Shown here piece after piece: positions 13,248-14,796 of a stretch of 14,796 nucleotides of DNA. The DNA lies in assembly GCA_947569225.1 (NCBI GenBank), contig CANORX010000007.1, positions 1 through 14,796 on the forward strand, in the 5' to 3' direction. Each line of letters opens with the position of its first letter. Position 1 is the first letter of the stretch. The notes below the pieces were generated by a model. It made no database searches and was not told the DNA's origin. It saw only the letters and a program-made list of their open reading frames with translations. Both the position numbers and the translations under genes were made by a program. The DNA comes from an uncultured Clostridia bacterium (GTDB lineage Bacteria > Bacillota_I > Bacilli_A > RF39 > UBA660).

Positions 13248-14796
13248 AAGGAAACTCCTTTTTAAGATATACTAGTAACATTGTAATATCTGAAGGATTG
13301 ACTCCGCTTATACGTGAGGCTTGGCCTATTGTTAGTGGTCTTACTTGTTCTAATTTTTGTTTTGCTTCTGTTGCTATGTTTTTAACGTTTTCATAATTGA
13401 TTGTTTCAGGTATTTTTTTCTTTTCTAAGTTAAGCATTTTTTCTACTTCTTTTTCTGTTTTTTCTATATAGCCTTTATATTTGACTTGTATTTCTATTTG
13501 TTCTTTAGCTTTTGGATTAAAGCTTTTATTTAGTAGATATTCTATGTCTGTTATTTTTATTTCTGGTCTTTTTAGAAGTTCTATCGCTTTTATTTTTCCT
13601 TCGATAGGGGAAGAACCTATTTTTTTTAGGTATTCGTTGTTTGATTCTGTAGGCTCTATTTTTTCTGTTTTAAGTAGTTCTTCTAATTCTTTTATTTTTT
13701 TTAGTTTTTCTAAATATATTTCATATTTTTCATCATTTATTAAACCAATTTGTCTTCCTATTTCTGTTAGTCTTATGTCTGAGTTGTCGTGACGAAGTAG
13801 TAAACGAAATTCGGCTCGTGATGTTAGTAATCTATAAGGCTCGGTTATTCCTTTGTTTATTAGGTCATCTATTAATACTCCTATGTATGCTTCGTTTCTT
13901 TTTAAGATTAGTGGTTCTTTGTTTTGTAATGATAGGGAAGCATTTATTCCTGCAATCAAACCTTGTGCAGCCGCTTCTTCATATCCACTTGTTCCATTTA
14001 TTTGTCCTGCAGTGTATAATCCATTTATTTTTTTTGTTTCAAGTGATGTTTTTAATTCTGTTGAATCTATAACATCATATTCTATTGCATATCCATATTT
14101 TACTATTTTTGCATTTTGTAAGCCTTTCATAGAGTGTATTAGTTCTTCTTGTAATTGTTCTGGCATGGTTGTCGAGAATCCACCTACATATATTTCTTCA
14201 CCATTTTTTCTTTCAGGTTCTAAGAATATTTGATGTCTGTCTTTATCTCTAAATTTAACTATTTTGTCTTCTATTGATGGGCAATATCTAGGGCCTATTC
14301 CTACGATAAGTCCACTGTATAAGGCACATTTATCTAAGTTGTCTAATATTATTTTGTGTGTTGTTTCGTTTGTGTATGTTAGGTAACAAGATTCTTGTTT
14401 ATCTATTTTATAGTTTGGTTCATAGAAGTTACTAAAGCTTAATAGTTCGTTATCTCCTTTTTCTTCAGTACATTCTTCGTAGTTAATTGTACTTTTTAAT
14501 ATTCTTGGTGGTGTTCCTGTTTTTAGTCTTATTATTTTTAAACCATTTTTTTTCAAAGATTCACTTAGGTATAGTGATGGTTTTTCTCCATGTGGTCCAC
14601 CTTTTTCTTTGTTGTGTCCTCTTAGTATGTCTGAATTAAGGTATGTTCCTGTTGTTATTATTACTTTTTTTGATTCTATTATCTCACTTGATTCTGTTAT
14701 TATTCCTTTAATAGTATTATTTTCTACTATTATTTCACTTACTAAGTCTTCTTTTATAGTTAGGTTAGGTTCAGATTCTAATGTTTTAAGCATGTT
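13240..14796 (-). CDS. mnmG: tRNA U34 carboxymethylaminomethyl synthesis enzyme MnmG (5' end outside window)
   Basis: With MnmE, MnmG (GidA) uses FAD and methylene-tetrahydrofolate to build the cmnm5 modification on wobble U34 of several tRNAs. The window holds 518 codons up to the TAA stop. The frame is open to the window edge, so about 110 N-terminal residues, including the FAD-binding glycine motif, are missing. Visible hallmarks are TTGTYL, GPRYCPSIEDK, HQIFLEPE, YAIEYD, TAGQINGTSGYEEAAAQG, YIGVLIDDL, EPYRLLTSRAEFRLLLRHDN and the C-terminal ASRISGVNPSDITMLLVYL. The internal methionine near 14793 is not the start, because homologues continue upstream through it. Coupling to rsmG is the standard arrangement near the replication origin. 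Confidence 0.96.
   Translation of the reverse strand, partial: NMLKTLESEPNLTIKEDLVSEIIVENNTIKGIITESSEIIESKKVIITTGTYLNSDILRGHNKEKGGPHGEKPSLYLSESLKKNGLKIIRLKTGTPPRILKSTINYEECTEEKGDNELLSFSNFYEPNYKIDKQESCYLTYTNETTHKIILDNLDKCALYSGLIVGIGPRYCPSIEDKIVKFRDKDRHQIFLEPERKNGEEIYVGGFSTTMPEQLQEELIHSMKGLQNAKIVKYGYAIEYDVIDSTELKTSLETKKINGLYTAGQINGTSGYEEAAAQGLIAGINASLSLQNKEPLILKRNEAYIGVLIDDLINKGITEPYRLLTSRAEFRLLLRHDNSDIRLTEIGRQIGLINDEKYEIYLEKLKKIKELEELLKTEKIEPTESNNEYLKKIGSSPIEGKIKAIELLKRPEIKITDIEYLLNKSFNPKAKEQIEIQVKYKGYIEKTEKEVEKMLNLEKKKIPETINYENVKNIATEAKQKLEQVRPLTIGQASRISGVNPSDITMLLVYLKKEFPYE

Noticed and set aside
1..14796. CRISPR arrays, tRNA or rRNA genes, insertion sequences, prophage genes
   Set aside because: Reading both strands I saw no regularly spaced repeats, no tRNA cloverleaf or rRNA core, and no transposase, integrase or phage protein.

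Overview
The window is a very AT-rich stretch of bacterial chromosome (roughly a quarter G+C by eye) that reads as a low-GC Firmicute of the class Bacilli. RNA polymerase delta (RpoE), a Noc/ParB protein next to rsmG and mnmG, and the block rpoE-prfA-prmC-spoIIR-mntP-murA all recall the Bacillus rpoE-murA-rho-prfA-prmC-spoIIR-mntP neighbourhood in shortened form. UGA is a true stop: prfA ends in it and RF2 is present, so the Mycoplasma code is excluded. Class A PBP and MurA mean it has a cell wall, and SpoIIR points to sporulation ability or ancestry. An uncultured gut lineage such as RF39 or an Erysipelotrichia relative would fit, but that is a guess.

Layout. Positions 12-1678 (+): pduL and prfB, the latter with a programmed +1 frameshift, closed by a strong terminator. 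Positions 1679-2294: a 616-base gap holding what looks like an undescribed type I toxin-antitoxin locus. It has a 49-residue membrane peptide, a convergent antisense RNA with its own promoter and terminator, and a 5'-3' fold-back leader. A 52-base direct repeat, copied from the 3' end of the next gene, flanks it. Positions 2295-7768 (-), in transcription order: rpoE, prfA, prmC, a hairpin, spoIIR, mntP, then murA and a degenerate SGNH-hydrolase-like protein from a new promoter. Positions 7931-9886 (+): a class A penicillin-binding protein. Positions 9887-10090: a convergent gap with twin hairpins and helically phased A-tracts. Positions 10091-14796 (-), in transcription order: mnmG (5' end outside the window), rsmG, a terminator, a TraB/GumN-family protein, and a Noc-like ParB protein with a long disordered tail.

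How the genes fit together. Translation termination is well represented: RF1, RF2 and the methyltransferase PrmC that modifies the GGQ glutamine of both. RF2 is autoregulated by frameshifting at UGA, and the RF1 gene itself stops at UGA. MurA and the PBP make peptidoglycan; MnmG and RsmG modify tRNA and 16S rRNA; the Noc-like protein would act on the nucleoid and division. Silent sites on the + strand are rich in T and G whichever strand is coding, a strong strand asymmetry that leaves most of these housekeeping genes on the apparently lagging side.
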